From NCBI GenBank assembly GCA_045132895.1, contig JBGUTC010000039.1, forward strand, positions 1-9,036: DNA of 9,036 bases, given 5' to 3'. This DNA comes from UMGS755 sp045132895. Lineage in GTDB: Bacteria; Bacillota; Clostridia; UBA1381; UBA9506. This document shows positions 1 through 6,595 of the stretch, one piece after another. Position numbers and translations under genes: made by a program. How positions within the stretch are numbered: position 1 is the first letter of the stretch; each line of letters starts with the position of its first letter. The notes below the pieces were generated by a model. It saw nothing but the letters and a program-made list of their open reading frames with translations. It made no database searches and had not been told where the DNA came from.

Positions 1-681
1 AAATCTAAGTTAACCAGCGTTCAGCGCATGGACTTAACCTATGACCGGCTGGATACCCAGAATGTACTGTCCAGTATCTTGAATTCTGATATTGATAAAA
101 TTCGTTCCACCCTTTCTTCCATTGATCAGGAGGAGTTCGAAACCATCGTGGATACGATTTTCAATGCAGAAAGGATTTATATCGTCGGTCTGCGTTCAGC
201 TTCCTACCTTGCCGGTCTTTTGGGTTTTTACCTGAATCTGGTATTTGATAAGGTAACCGTTATCAGCAGTTCCAGCGCCAGTGAAATCTTTGAACAGATG
301 TACCGGGTCAAGCCGGGAGATATCGTTATCGGCATCAGTTTTCCCCGTTATTCCAAGCGAACGATTAACGCCCTGCGATACGCTAAATCCAAAGGTGTTA
401 CGGTTATTGGTATTACTGACGGTGCCCTGTCTCCCATTAAAGTCAACGCCGACTACGCGCTTTTGGCTCGTAGTGACGCAGAATCCTTTGTGGACTCATT
501 GGTAGCACCCCTTTCTGTTATCAACGCCCTCATTGTGGCTTTGGCTTTAAAAAATAAAGACGAGGTCTGCCAAAGTTTTGAGCAACTGGAGCACATCTGG
601 CATGAATATGACGTCTATGACGATATGGATGAAATAGACATGCTGTCCCCAAAAACCGACACCCCGGAGGTCTTAGAGTGA
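1..681 (+). CDS. RpiR/MurR-family transcriptional regulator, C-terminal part (5' end outside window)
   Basis: The reading frame is open from the first base, so the ATG at 28 is probably internal and not the start; 226 residues are visible. What is seen is a sugar isomerase (SIS) domain, roughly visible residues 45-190: a beta strand and glycine turn (IYIVGLRSAS), a Ser-rich turn (VISSSSASE), then GDIVIGISFPRYSKRT and VTVIGITDG, which fit the phosphosugar-binding SIS fold. RpiR/MurR proteins are usually near 280 residues with an N-terminal helix-turn-helix domain, which would lie to the left of the window. In this family the SIS domain binds a sugar phosphate and alters DNA binding. The ligand cannot be read here. 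The stop codon overlaps the GTG of queA (GTGA), so the two are probably co-transcribed. The acidic tail after about residue 200 (EYDVYDDMDEIDM) is not part of the SIS core. Family sure, target unknown. Confidence 0.88.
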   Translation, partial: KSKLTSVQRMDLTYDRLDTQNVLSSILNSDIDKIRSTLSSIDQEEFETIVDTIFNAERIYIVGLRSASYLAGLLGFYLNLVFDKVTVISSSSASEIFEQMYRVKPGDIVIGISFPRYSKRTINALRYAKSKGVTVIGITDGALSPIKVNADYALLARSDAESFVDSLVAPLSVINALIVALALKNKDEVCQSFEQLEHIWHEYDVYDDMDEIDMLSPKTDTPEVLE

Positions 682-1703
682 ATATCAACGATTTTGATTA
701 CTATCTGCCTGAAGAACTGATTGCCCAAACGCCGCTGAAAAACCGAACGGCTTCCCGCCTTTTGGTGGTCAACCGCAAAGATGGCTCAACAGAGCACAAG
801 TCCTTCTCAGATATTACAAACTACATAAAGCCCGGCGATTGTCTTGTTTTAAACAACACCCGTGTCATCCCTGCCCGCCTGTTGGGAAACCGTGAAAATA
901 CCGGTGGTGCTGTGGAATTATTGCTGCTCCGCCAGGTAGAAGGCGATGTCTGGGAATCTCTGGTCCGCCCCGGCAAAAAATGCCGCGTGGGTGACCGTGT
1001 AACCTTCGGCGACGGAAAACTGGCCGCAGAAATCATTCAGGTCAAAGAAGACGGAAATCGACTTGTTCGTTTTGAATATCAGGGGATTTTTAATGAAATT
1101 CTGTCTGAGTTAGGCGAAATGCCTCTGCCCCCGTATATCAAGGAAAAACTGGCTGACCCGGAACGGTATCAAACAGTTTACTCCAAGGTCGAAGGCTCAG
1201 CCGCAGCACCTACAGCAGGGCTGCATTTTGACCAGGCACTTCTTGAGTCATTAACCCAATCCGGCGTTAAACTGGCCTATGTCACCTTACATGTCGGACT
1301 AGGGACTTTCCGCCCCGTTAAGGCAGAAACCATCGAGGAGCACACCATGCATTCCGAGGCATACTCTGTTACAGAAGAGACGGCTGCTTTAATGAACGAA
1401 ACCAAGAAAAACGGCGGTCGCATTATTTGCGTCGGCACAACGGCGACCCGCGTGGTTGAAACCCTGGCAGACGAAAACGGCATCATGCATGCCGGGAGTG
1501 GCGAAACCAGCATTTTCATTTACCCGGGTTATACCTTTAAACTCACAGATTCATTAATCACCAATTTCCATCTGCCGAAGTCAACCCTTGTCATGCTCGT
1601 CAGCGCGTTGGCAGGCAGGGAACGTATCCTCTCAGCTTATGAAGAAGCTGTCAGAGAACGGTATCGTTTCTTCAGCTTTGGTGATGCCATGATGATTCTC
1701 TGA
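678..1703 (+). CDS. queA: S-adenosylmethionine:tRNA ribosyltransferase-isomerase QueA
   Basis: QueA transfers and isomerises the ribosyl part of S-adenosylmethionine onto preQ1 at position 34 of GUN-anticodon tRNAs, making epoxyqueuosine; it is cytoplasmic. The 341 residues match the usual family length. Family hallmarks are seen from end to end: the start MNINDFDYYLPEELIAQ, LVLNNTRVIPARLLG (56-70), GSAAAPTAGLHF (173-184), VTLHVGLGTFRPV (202-214), HSEAY (225-229), ICVGTTATRVVE (250-261), TNFHLPKSTLVMLVSALAG (295-313) and YRFFSFGDAMMIL at the end. The GTG start at 678 is backed by GGAGG at 666-670 with a 7-base gap and by the conserved N-terminus. It overlaps the stop of the SIS regulator by 4 bases, which suggests translational coupling. 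The usual partner tgt is not visible here; the context differs from the common ruvB-queA-tgt order. No damage is seen. Confidence 0.97.
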   Translation: MNINDFDYYLPEELIAQTPLKNRTASRLLVVNRKDGSTEHKSFSDITNYIKPGDCLVLNNTRVIPARLLGNRENTGGAVELLLLRQVEGDVWESLVRPGKKCRVGDRVTFGDGKLAAEIIQVKEDGNRLVRFEYQGIFNEILSELGEMPLPPYIKEKLADPERYQTVYSKVEGSAAAPTAGLHFDQALLESLTQSGVKLAYVTLHVGLGTFRPVKAETIEEHTMHSEAYSVTEETAALMNETKKNGGRIICVGTTATRVVETLADENGIMHAGSGETSIFIYPGYTFKLTDSLITNFHLPKSTLVMLVSALAGRERILSAYEEAVRERYRFFSFGDAMMIL

Positions 1704-1737
1704 GATGCTGAAAATTTAGCTTGAAAGGAACATAAAC

Positions 1738-2736
1738 ATGAAAGAATATATCGGACATAGTTTTCAACTGTGTGGCGTTCAGGAATACCGTTTGACCGGC
1801 GGCAAAGCAGACGGCATGCGGATGCTCAGAATCCGTAACGGAAAAGGTCTTGACCTTGAAATTTCCTTAGACCGCGCAGCAGATATTTCTACCCTCAGCG
1901 TTAATTGTGTCAATATGGGATACTTCTCCCCTTGCGGATATGTCCATCCGGCATATTACCAAAAACCGGGCGCCGGCTTCTTAAAATCTTTTACCGCCGG
2001 CTTTATTACCACCTGCGGTCTCACCGCGGTTGGCAATCCCTGCACAGATGACGGCGAGGAACTTCCCTTACATGGTACACTGTCTCACATTCCCTGTGAA
2101 CGTTATTCCGTAGAGGAAAGTGATACTGCCATCACTGTAAAAGCACAAATTTATGATGCAGCGATTTTTTCTTATAAGTACTTGTTGGAACGTACCTACG
2201 TCATTTCGAAAGAGAAAAACGAAGTAAGCCTTACTGATAAAGTTATAAATCTGGGTGCTTCTACTGCACCCCTGATGCTGCTGTATCATTGCAACATGGG
2301 CTATCCCCTGCTTTCTGAAAATGCCAAGGTTGTGATTCCCTCAACGGGCGTAACGCCTCGAACAGAAAGCGCTGCAAAGGACATTGACAACTGCCTGAAC
2401 ATGGAAAAACCGCAGGAAGGCTATGCTGAACTTTGCTACTACCATGATGTTTTAGAAAAAGATGGCTATGCAAAATGCGGCATCTATAACGCTGATGTTC
2501 AAAAGGGCATGGTCATGAGTTATTCAAAAGATACGCTGGATTACTTCACAGAATGGAAAATGATGGGATCCGGTGAATATGTACTGGGCCTTGAACCCGG
2601 TAACTGCAATCCTGACGGGCGCGATGTTATGCGGGAAAGCGGCAAGCTGAAATTCTTGCAACCCGACGAAAGCCTTACAACTCAGTTGATTTTCTCCTTC
2701 TTAGACAGTGAGGATGAATTCGATAAAGCGTTATAA
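1738..2736 (+). CDS. DUF4432 / aldose 1-epimerase-like protein
   Basis: A 332-residue protein of the galactose-mutarotase-like fold, closest by eye to the DUF4432 group of aldose 1-epimerase-like proteins. Visible marks are an Arg in the LEISLDRAADI stretch (R46), LPLHGTLSHIPCE with H112, LLYHCNMGYPLL with H184, and YVLGLEPGNCNPDGRD with E286; H112, H184 and E286 lie where the family carries its sugar-binding and catalytic His/Glu residues. If active it would interconvert anomers or bind a sugar, in the cytoplasm, as there is no signal peptide. The substrate cannot be told from sequence. AAAGGAA at 1724-1730, 7 bases before the ATG, supports the start. It lies 34 bases after queA with no terminator between them, so it is probably the last gene of the regulator-queA unit, and a strong terminator follows at once. 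Sharing an operon with an SIS-type sugar-phosphate sensor fits a sugar-related role, but that is inference. Confidence 0.85.
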   Translation: MKEYIGHSFQLCGVQEYRLTGGKADGMRMLRIRNGKGLDLEISLDRAADISTLSVNCVNMGYFSPCGYVHPAYYQKPGAGFLKSFTAGFITTCGLTAVGNPCTDDGEELPLHGTLSHIPCERYSVEESDTAITVKAQIYDAAIFSYKYLLERTYVISKEKNEVSLTDKVINLGASTAPLMLLYHCNMGYPLLSENAKVVIPSTGVTPRTESAAKDIDNCLNMEKPQEGYAELCYYHDVLEKDGYAKCGIYNADVQKGMVMSYSKDTLDYFTEWKMMGSGEYVLGLEPGNCNPDGRDVMRESGKLKFLQPDESLTTQLIFSFLDSEDEFDKAL

Positions 2737-2740
2737 AACA

Positions 2741-2777
2741 AAAAACAGAGACTGCATTTTGCAGTCTCTGTTTTTTT
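2741..2777. terminator. Bidirectional intrinsic terminator between the epimerase-like gene and the small membrane ORF
   Basis: A perfect stem, CAGAGACTGCA (2746-2756) with TGCAGTCTCTG (2760-2770), has a 3-base loop and is extended by A-T pairs (2741-2745 with 2771-2775). T7 at 2771-2777 serves the plus-strand operon; the A tract on the other side, read on the minus strand, gives a U-rich run for the converging small ORF that ends at 2783. Confidence 0.93.
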
Positions 2778-2782
2778 GTGCC

Positions 2783-2890
2783 TCAGCCTTTGATTGCATC
2801 AAAGAGTAAGGATATTGAGCCAAGAAACAAACCCAAAGCAGGGCATAAAATAACCAGAGAAATTAATAATAACCATTTCATTGTTTCCAT
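2783..2890 (-). CDS. Small 35-residue single-span membrane protein (hypothetical)
   Basis: Reading the minus strand from ATG at 2890 to TGA at 2783 gives a 35-residue peptide beginning METMKW and ending LFDAIKG. Residues 6-30 are almost wholly hydrophobic (WLLLISLVILCPALGLFLGS and onward), with a Lys at position 5 and an Asp and Lys near the end, so it looks like one membrane span; a proline and a cysteine lie mid-span. AAAGGAGA (about 2899-2906) sits 8 bases before the ATG, an excellent ribosome site, and begins right beside the stop codon of the SWIM-motif gene, so the two are almost surely co-transcribed. A terminator follows a few bases after its stop. I do not recognise the family. A cleaved signal-like peptide or a short toxin-like peptide is possible, but no antitoxin RNA or partner is seen. 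Confidence 0.68.
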   Translation of the reverse strand: METMKWLLLISLVILCPALGLFLGSISLLFDAIKG

Positions 2891-2907
2891 TATAACTGTC
2901 TCCTTTC

Positions 2908-3702
2908 TTACATCCGGAAGCTGCCGCCGGATTTTCCATCAACCACAAACATAAAAAATTCTTTTTTTGACATTGCCGCAAAGTAACCTGTTTTTTCATA
3001 TGTATCCAGATAATCGTGCACAACTTTTGCTAACAATTCCCGCAACTGGAACAACGCACCCAGTTTATGTCGGCAAATTCCCATTTCAAAGCATTCACAA
3101 ACCAGATTATGAATCATGCCGTTTCGGAATTCAAACTCCACCTCAATGGCCTCATCCTGCTGGACAATGGCAACACCTTCACCCCGGTCAATCACCAGAT
3201 ACACCACCTGATTTTTCAGGAAGATTTCCTTTCCTTTCTCAAGAGTCTCTCTTTCATAAGATAACTCATCAAGCATCCGGTCCAAAGGAAACCCGGATCC
3301 GTCCCGCCCGATCACATACTCCTCCATTTTTTCCGGTGGCTTAAACCAGTTCCTGACCCGCTCTGTTTCCAATTGCTCTCTGTCAAACCACAGAAAGTGC
3401 GAGCCTGCCATATGAAACGTTCCCGCCACATCCGTATCCGCCAGACTGATAACCCTCTTGTAGTCAGACAGCCTGATTTTAAACGTATGCGAAACTGCAA
3501 CAACCCGTCCCCGCAAACCTGCCATCTTTCCTTCTACATAAACAATATCTCCACAACATAAGTCAAAGAGGTCATTATAATAAGAAAATGCCATGCCTCT
3601 CTCCGGAAAATACACCTGTACCAAAGAATGCACTGTTGATCTTTCCTGACCGGAATTTCTTTCTTCTGGCACCATTCTGCCAGGTTGCTTACCAAATACC
3701 AT
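2908..3702 (-). CDS. SWIM-like zinc-motif protein of unknown function
   Basis: A 264-residue soluble protein. Near the C-terminus C202-x-C204-x5-C210-x-H212 (VCECFEMGICRHKLGAL) fits the SWIM zinc motif CxCx(n)CxH, which in other proteins binds DNA or protein partners. No helicase motifs or other catalytic signature are present, so it is not a SWIM-bearing SNF2 helicase. The N-terminal half (about 28-120) is beta-rich, with DIVYVEGKMAGLRGRVVAVS followed by TFKIRLSDYKRVISLADTDV and FHMAGSHFLWFDRE; the GLRGRVVAV turn resembles a KOW/SH3-like barrel, though only weakly. I recall similar uncharacterised proteins in clostridia but can name no function. AGGAG at 3712-3716, 9 bases before the ATG, supports the start; internal Met10 and Met37 are alternatives, and the first 25 residues look poorly conserved in character. 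It is followed directly by the 35-residue membrane ORF and has its own promoter region to the right. Confidence 0.8.
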   Translation of the reverse strand: MVFGKQPGRMVPEERNSGQERSTVHSLVQVYFPERGMAFSYYNDLFDLCCGDIVYVEGKMAGLRGRVVAVSHTFKIRLSDYKRVISLADTDVAGTFHMAGSHFLWFDREQLETERVRNWFKPPEKMEEYVIGRDGSGFPLDRMLDELSYERETLEKGKEIFLKNQVVYLVIDRGEGVAIVQQDEAIEVEFEFRNGMIHNLVCECFEMGICRHKLGALFQLRELLAKVVHDYLDTYEKTGYFAAMSKKEFFMFVVDGKSGGSFRM

Positions 3703-3734
3703 TGCGCATTTCTCCTCTCATCTCTTATGGATAC

Positions 3735-3743
3735 AGTGTATCA
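3735..3743 (-). promoter_or_regulatory. Possible extended -10 promoter of the SWIM-motif gene
   Basis: On the minus strand TGA-TACACT (3743 to 3735) fits an extended -10 element (TGn plus a 4/6 match to TATAAT), which would start RNA near 3728, about 26 bases before the ATG at 3702. The -35 region (GTTTTA at 3763-3758) is poor. A promoter is expected here because a terminator ends the previous transcription unit at 3778-3809. Confidence 0.35.
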
Positions 3744-3751
3744 TGACATCA

Positions 3752-3775
3752 GTCCAATAAAACGGACTTTTGGAC
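3752..3775. promoter_or_regulatory. Inverted repeat, possible operator, before the SWIM-motif gene
   Basis: GTCCAA (3752-3757) and TTGGAC (3770-3775) form a perfect dyad with a 12-base centre; inside it AGTCC (3751-3755) is also complementary to GGACT (3764-3768). So GGAC/GTCC units occur three times in 25 bases. The repeat covers the expected -35 region of the possible promoter at 3735-3743, where a repressor or activator could act. The nearby WYL regulator is one candidate ligand-responsive binder; that is inference. Confidence 0.35.
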
Positions 3776-3777
3776 AT

Positions 3778-3809
3778 AAAAAAACTGTGGATTTTTTCCA
3801 CAGTTTTTT
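3778..3809 (-). terminator. Intrinsic terminator after the WYL regulator gene
   Basis: The stem AAAAAACTGTGGA (3779-3791) with TCCACAGTTTTTT (3797-3809) has a 5-base T loop. Read on the minus strand it lies 4 bases after the WYL gene's stop codon and ends in a seven-base U run (complement of A 3778-3784). It is nearly symmetrical and could also stop plus-strand readthrough. Confidence 0.88.
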
Positions 3810-3813
3810 AAAT

Positions 3814-4803
3814 TCAATTTTCGTACTGTTTTAATGCTTTTTTTGCCAATGTCACAAAGGCTTCCTTCACCCACTGAGGAGAAACAATGGTAACGTCGGC
3901 TCCGAAATTCATCAACCAAGTCAGGAATACCGGGCTGATATGAACCTTGACACGGATTTCAAATTGCATCTCATTGACGCGAGAGAAGGTCACATCTCCT
4001 CCAAACCGGTCTATCATCGCACCGGCCAGGTGGTTTTGACACCGGAGCGTAACCATTTCTTCCTGACCGCCATACATACCAAAGGTTCGCTTGGAGTACA
4101 GCGCCATGTCAAAATGCTTAAAAAACTCTGAGCCATCTCTTGCTTCTTCTGTCAATGTGAGATGCAGCATTTTATCTACGCGGTAATGCTTAATCTTCCC
4201 GCTGAGAGAATCGAAGCCAATCATGTAGTAATTTTCATCATCCCAGGTCAGCGCCCAGGGACTGATACAATAAATCTGGCCGTCATGCCGAAGTTTCCGT
4301 TCCTTGTTTTCGTCCCAGTCAAAATACTGAAAGGAAACTTTCACGTTCTGGTTAATCGCATCATGAATATACCCAACCGCATAGTAGATGCTTTCGTTCA
4401 TCGTCTTGATCCGGTTATTGACAAAGACTTGCCGCTGAAGTTGTTGGGCCTCATGCCGACTGGTTAGACCCTCAATTTTTTTAATCAGTTCACTGCTTTT
4501 TTTATGGGTAATGAACCGTGAGGATTGAACCGCATCCACCAGCAACTTTAATTCCGGCAATTCAAAATTCCGGCTGACAACATGATAGGTTACGGTTTTT
4601 TCTTTACGCTTTTCGATATCGATGCCAAACAGACGCAAGACTTCTAAATCGTCATAGAGGGTTTTTCGCTCTGCTTCAACACCGTAGTCACGTAAGGCCG
4701 CCGTAATTTCGCTGAGCGTCATGCCGTTTGTATCATCTGTTTGCTCCAGCAGGATCTTCATCAGATATAAAATTTTGATTTTCTGATTCATGCCCTTAGC
4801 CAT
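3814..4803 (-). CDS. WYL-domain transcriptional regulator (YafY type)
   Basis: A 329-residue regulator of the usual length for the HTH-WYL-WCX family. Residues 8-65 form a winged helix-turn-helix (MTLSEITAALRDYGVEAERK then TLYDDLEVLRLFGIDIE). The WYL domain spans about 140-215, with YCISPWALTWDDENYYMIGF (178-197), where the name-giving W-Y-L triad reads W-A-L, and KHYRVDKML (205-213). The C-terminal WCX extension, about 245-325, contains LTWLMNFGADVTIVSP. WYL domains bind small ligands, often nucleic-acid or nucleotide related, and control stress, defence or repair genes in various bacteria; the ligand here is unknown. AAGGAGG (4812-4818), 8 bases before the ATG, fixes the start. It lies 36 bases after the ABC-F gene on the same strand with no terminator between them, so it is probably co-transcribed and may regulate that operon. 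Confidence 0.93.
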   Translation of the reverse strand: MAKGMNQKIKILYLMKILLEQTDDTNGMTLSEITAALRDYGVEAERKTLYDDLEVLRLFGIDIEKRKEKTVTYHVVSRNFELPELKLLVDAVQSSRFITHKKSSELIKKIEGLTSRHEAQQLQRQVFVNNRIKTMNESIYYAVGYIHDAINQNVKVSFQYFDWDENKERKLRHDGQIYCISPWALTWDDENYYMIGFDSLSGKIKHYRVDKMLHLTLTEEARDGSEFFKHFDMALYSKRTFGMYGGQEEMVTLRCQNHLAGAMIDRFGGDVTFSRVNEMQFEIRVKVHISPVFLTWLMNFGADVTIVSPQWVKEAFVTLAKKALKQYEN

Positions 4804-4839
4804 GAGTCTCTCCTCCTTATGAGCAAGGTGATTCTTTCC

Positions 4840-6393
4840 TCAGACAATCTTCGTGCTCCAGTCTGAAACATCCCAGACCTCGTCTACGACATCCGTATAG
4901 AACTCGCTTTCATGACAAACCAATAAAACCGTTCCTTTAAATGCCTTAATCGCCCGGGCAAGTTCTTCTTTTGCCACAACATCCAAATGGTTTGTCGGCT
5001 CGTCCAATACCAGAATATTCGCAGGAGTCTGCATAATCTTACAAAGGCGCACCTTTGCATTTTCACCACCGGAGAGCACCCGCATCTGGGTTGTGATATG
5101 TTCTGTAGTCAGACCACATTTCGCCAAAGCCGCCCGGACTTCTGCATTGGTCAGCGCCGGAAATGCATCCCAGAATTCCTGCAGGGCTGTCTTGTCTGAT
5201 GTGCTCTCTTCCTGTTCAAAATAGCCGACGCTCATGAACTGGTCATGATGAATCTCGCCGGAAAGCGGCGGGATTAGTTTTAACAAGGTTTTCAGCAAGG
5301 TGGACTTACCTAACCCGTTCACGCCTTTAATGGCAATTTTCTTATTGCGCTCAATTTCAATGTCCAGTTTTCTGGTCAGAGGACTATCATACCCAATGAC
5401 CAGATCCTTTGCCGAAATAATGACTCTGCCGGGCGCACGGTCGCTCTGGAAGGAAAAGACCGGCTTCAGTTTCTCCGGCGCAATGGTAATACGCTCCATC
5501 TTATCCAGTTCTTTCTGGCGGGAACGTGCTAAAGTCGCCGTTGCAGCGCGCGCCTTATTCCGCGCAACGAAATCCTCCAGATCGGCAATCTTTTTCTGCT
5601 GCTTTTTATAAGCCTGCTCGACCTGCTGTTTTTTCAAATCGTGCATCCGTAAAAAGTCTTCATAAGAACCCTTATAACGCGTCAGTTCCGTATTTTCCAG
5701 ATGATAAATAACGTTGGTGACCTTTGTCAGGAAGGGAATGTCATGAGAAACAAGAATAAAGGCATTTTCGTAGTTCTGTAAAAAATCAGTCAGCCAGTTA
5801 ATATGATTTTCGTCAAGAAAGTTCGTCGGCTCATCAAGAATCAGTATCATGGGATTTTCCAGCAAAACTTTTGCCAGTAAAACCTTTGCTCTCTGACCGC
5901 CGCTAAGCTCCGTCACATCTTTATCAAGACCGATCTCACCCAGACCCAAACCGTTTGCATATTCAGAAATTTTTGTATCAATGGTGTAGTAACCGGAGGA
6001 ATCCAGAATTTCCTGCATTTCCCCCACTTCTTCCATCATCTGGGCAAGTTCCTCTTCTCCTGCTTCTGCCATTTTATCATAGATGCCAATCATCTCTGCT
6101 TCCAAGTCCGACAAATGAGAAAAAGCCCCTCTCAGAATATCCATAATGGTTTTTCCTTTTTCGAGGGAGGAATACTGGTCCAGATAGCCGTAGGTAATAT
6201 GCCGACACCACTCCACCTTGCCACTTTCCGGCTGAATTTCGCCGGTTATAATCCGGAGAAAGGTAGATTTCCCTTCGCCGTTAGCGCCAATTAACCCAAT
6301 ATGTTCACCCTTTAAAAGCCGGAAACTGGCATCTTCTAAAATCTGTCTGCCACCAAAGCTATGGGTAATATTCTCTGCATTTAAAATACTCAT
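4840..6393 (-). CDS. ABC-F family ATPase (tandem ATP-binding cassettes, translation factor type)
   Basis: A cytoplasmic protein with two ATPase cassettes and no membrane segments, as in ABC-F proteins that act on the ribosome (EttA, YbiT, Uup, antibiotic-protection types). Counted from the ATG at 6393 it has 517 residues. Cassette 1: Walker A GANGEGKST (36-44), LSGGQ (163-167), LILDEP with catalytic Glu188, and H-loop SHD (His217). A charged helical linker lies at about 240-307 (QQVEQAYKKQQKKIADLEDF onward), the P-site tRNA interaction motif region. Cassette 2: GVNGLGKST (357-365), LSGGE (440-444), LVLDEP with Glu465, and His494. An upstream in-frame ATG at 6405 exists but has no ribosome site; GGAGAAGG (6396-6403) serves the ATG at 6393, and homologues typically begin MSIL. 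The subfamily, and whether it gives drug resistance, cannot be settled by eye. It is first in an operon with the WYL regulator. Confidence 0.95.
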   Translation of the reverse strand: MSILNAENITHSFGGRQILEDASFRLLKGEHIGLIGANGEGKSTFLRIITGEIQPESGKVEWCRHITYGYLDQYSSLEKGKTIMDILRGAFSHLSDLEAEMIGIYDKMAEAGEEELAQMMEEVGEMQEILDSSGYYTIDTKISEYANGLGLGEIGLDKDVTELSGGQRAKVLLAKVLLENPMILILDEPTNFLDENHINWLTDFLQNYENAFILVSHDIPFLTKVTNVIYHLENTELTRYKGSYEDFLRMHDLKKQQVEQAYKKQQKKIADLEDFVARNKARAATATLARSRQKELDKMERITIAPEKLKPVFSFQSDRAPGRVIISAKDLVIGYDSPLTRKLDIEIERNKKIAIKGVNGLGKSTLLKTLLKLIPPLSGEIHHDQFMSVGYFEQEESTSDKTALQEFWDAFPALTNAEVRAALAKCGLTTEHITTQMRVLSGGENAKVRLCKIMQTPANILVLDEPTNHLDVVAKEELARAIKAFKGTVLLVCHESEFYTDVVDEVWDVSDWSTKIV

Positions 6394-6395
6394 AT

Positions 6396-6403
6396 CCTTC
6401 TCC
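6396..6403 (-). promoter_or_regulatory. Ribosome site that decides the ABC-F start
   Basis: On the minus strand GGAGAAGG lies inside the first codons of the longer reading frame that would begin at 6405. Its GGAG core ends 6 bases before the ATG at 6393, while nothing like a ribosome site precedes 6405 (only A/T-rich bases). The start at 6393 is therefore preferred. Confidence 0.8.
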
Positions 6404-6431
6404 ATATAAAATTTAAAACAATATTCAATTT

Positions 6432-6460
6432 ATTCTAGCATAATCCCCTGTAATAGTCAA
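6432..6460 (-). promoter_or_regulatory. Sigma-A promoter of the ABC-F/WYL operon
   Basis: On the minus strand TTGACT (6460 to 6455), a 17-base spacer and TAGAAT (6437 to 6432), preceded by TGC as an extended -10, make a near-consensus promoter. RNA would begin near 6425, giving a leader of about 32 bases before the ATG at 6393. No attenuator or leader peptide fits in so short a leader, unlike several drug-induced ABC-F genes. Confidence 0.82.
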
Positions 6461-6535
6461 CTCATTCCAATATTTCTTACATGGTAAACGTCGAATTTTC
6501 TCTCTTTTTAAATATAAAAAAATTTTTTATTTTAC
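6461..6535. other. A/T-rich spacer between divergent promoters
   Basis: This stretch separates the ABC-F and nagB -35 elements. It holds no open frame or hairpin terminator. The part at 6505-6534 is almost pure A/T with runs of A7 and T6 just upstream of the nagB -35, so it may act as an UP element or bent DNA; this is inferred from base composition only. Confidence 0.4.
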
Positions 6536-6564
6536 TAGACAAAATCCCCAAAAAGGAGTATAAT
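6536..6564 (+). promoter_or_regulatory. Sigma-A promoter of nagB
   Basis: TAGACA (6536-6541), a 17-base spacer and a perfect TATAAT (6559-6564) give a strong promoter, with RNA expected to start near 6571. The leader to the TTG at 6622 would be about 50 bases long and begins in the dyad at 6572-6595. Confidence 0.88.
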
Positions 6565-6571
6565 ATTTCTG

Positions 6572-6595
6572 TCAGGCAGCGAGATACTGCCCTGA
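6572..6595 (+). promoter_or_regulatory. Dyad/hairpin at the nagB transcription start (operator or 5' stem)
   Basis: TCAGGCAG (6572-6579) and CTGCCCTGA (6587-6595) pair along their whole length with one bulged C, enclosing a 7-base loop. It begins within a base or two of the predicted start of the nagB RNA. As DNA it is where a repressor would block RNA polymerase; as RNA it would be a 5'-terminal hairpin that protects the message. It has no U tract directly after it strong enough to call a terminator, and it does not cover the ribosome site at 6606-6610. A 9-base direct repeat, ATAATATTT (6560-6568 and 6595-6603), flanks it. Confidence 0.5.

Noticed and set aside
2783..2890. Type I toxin for the small hydrophobic peptide
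   Set aside because: No antisense RNA promoter, repeat or long structured leader is visible; its place and spacing fit an ordinary operon gene better.
2799..3023. A 74-codon minus-strand frame across the end of the SWIM gene and the small ORF
   Set aside because: It overlaps both genes in another frame, has no ribosome site and its composition is not protein-like; the 35-residue frame at 2783-2890 has the proper signals.
2967..3344. A 125-codon plus-strand frame opposite the SWIM-motif gene
   Set aside because: It is an antisense shadow with no ribosome site and low-complexity Pro/His-rich content.
4162..4467. A 101-codon plus-strand frame opposite the WYL gene
   Set aside because: It lies wholly inside a well-supported gene on the other strand and shows no family motif.
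5300..5611. A 103-codon plus-strand frame opposite the ABC-F gene
   Set aside because: It is an antisense shadow of conserved ABC-F sequence with no start signals.
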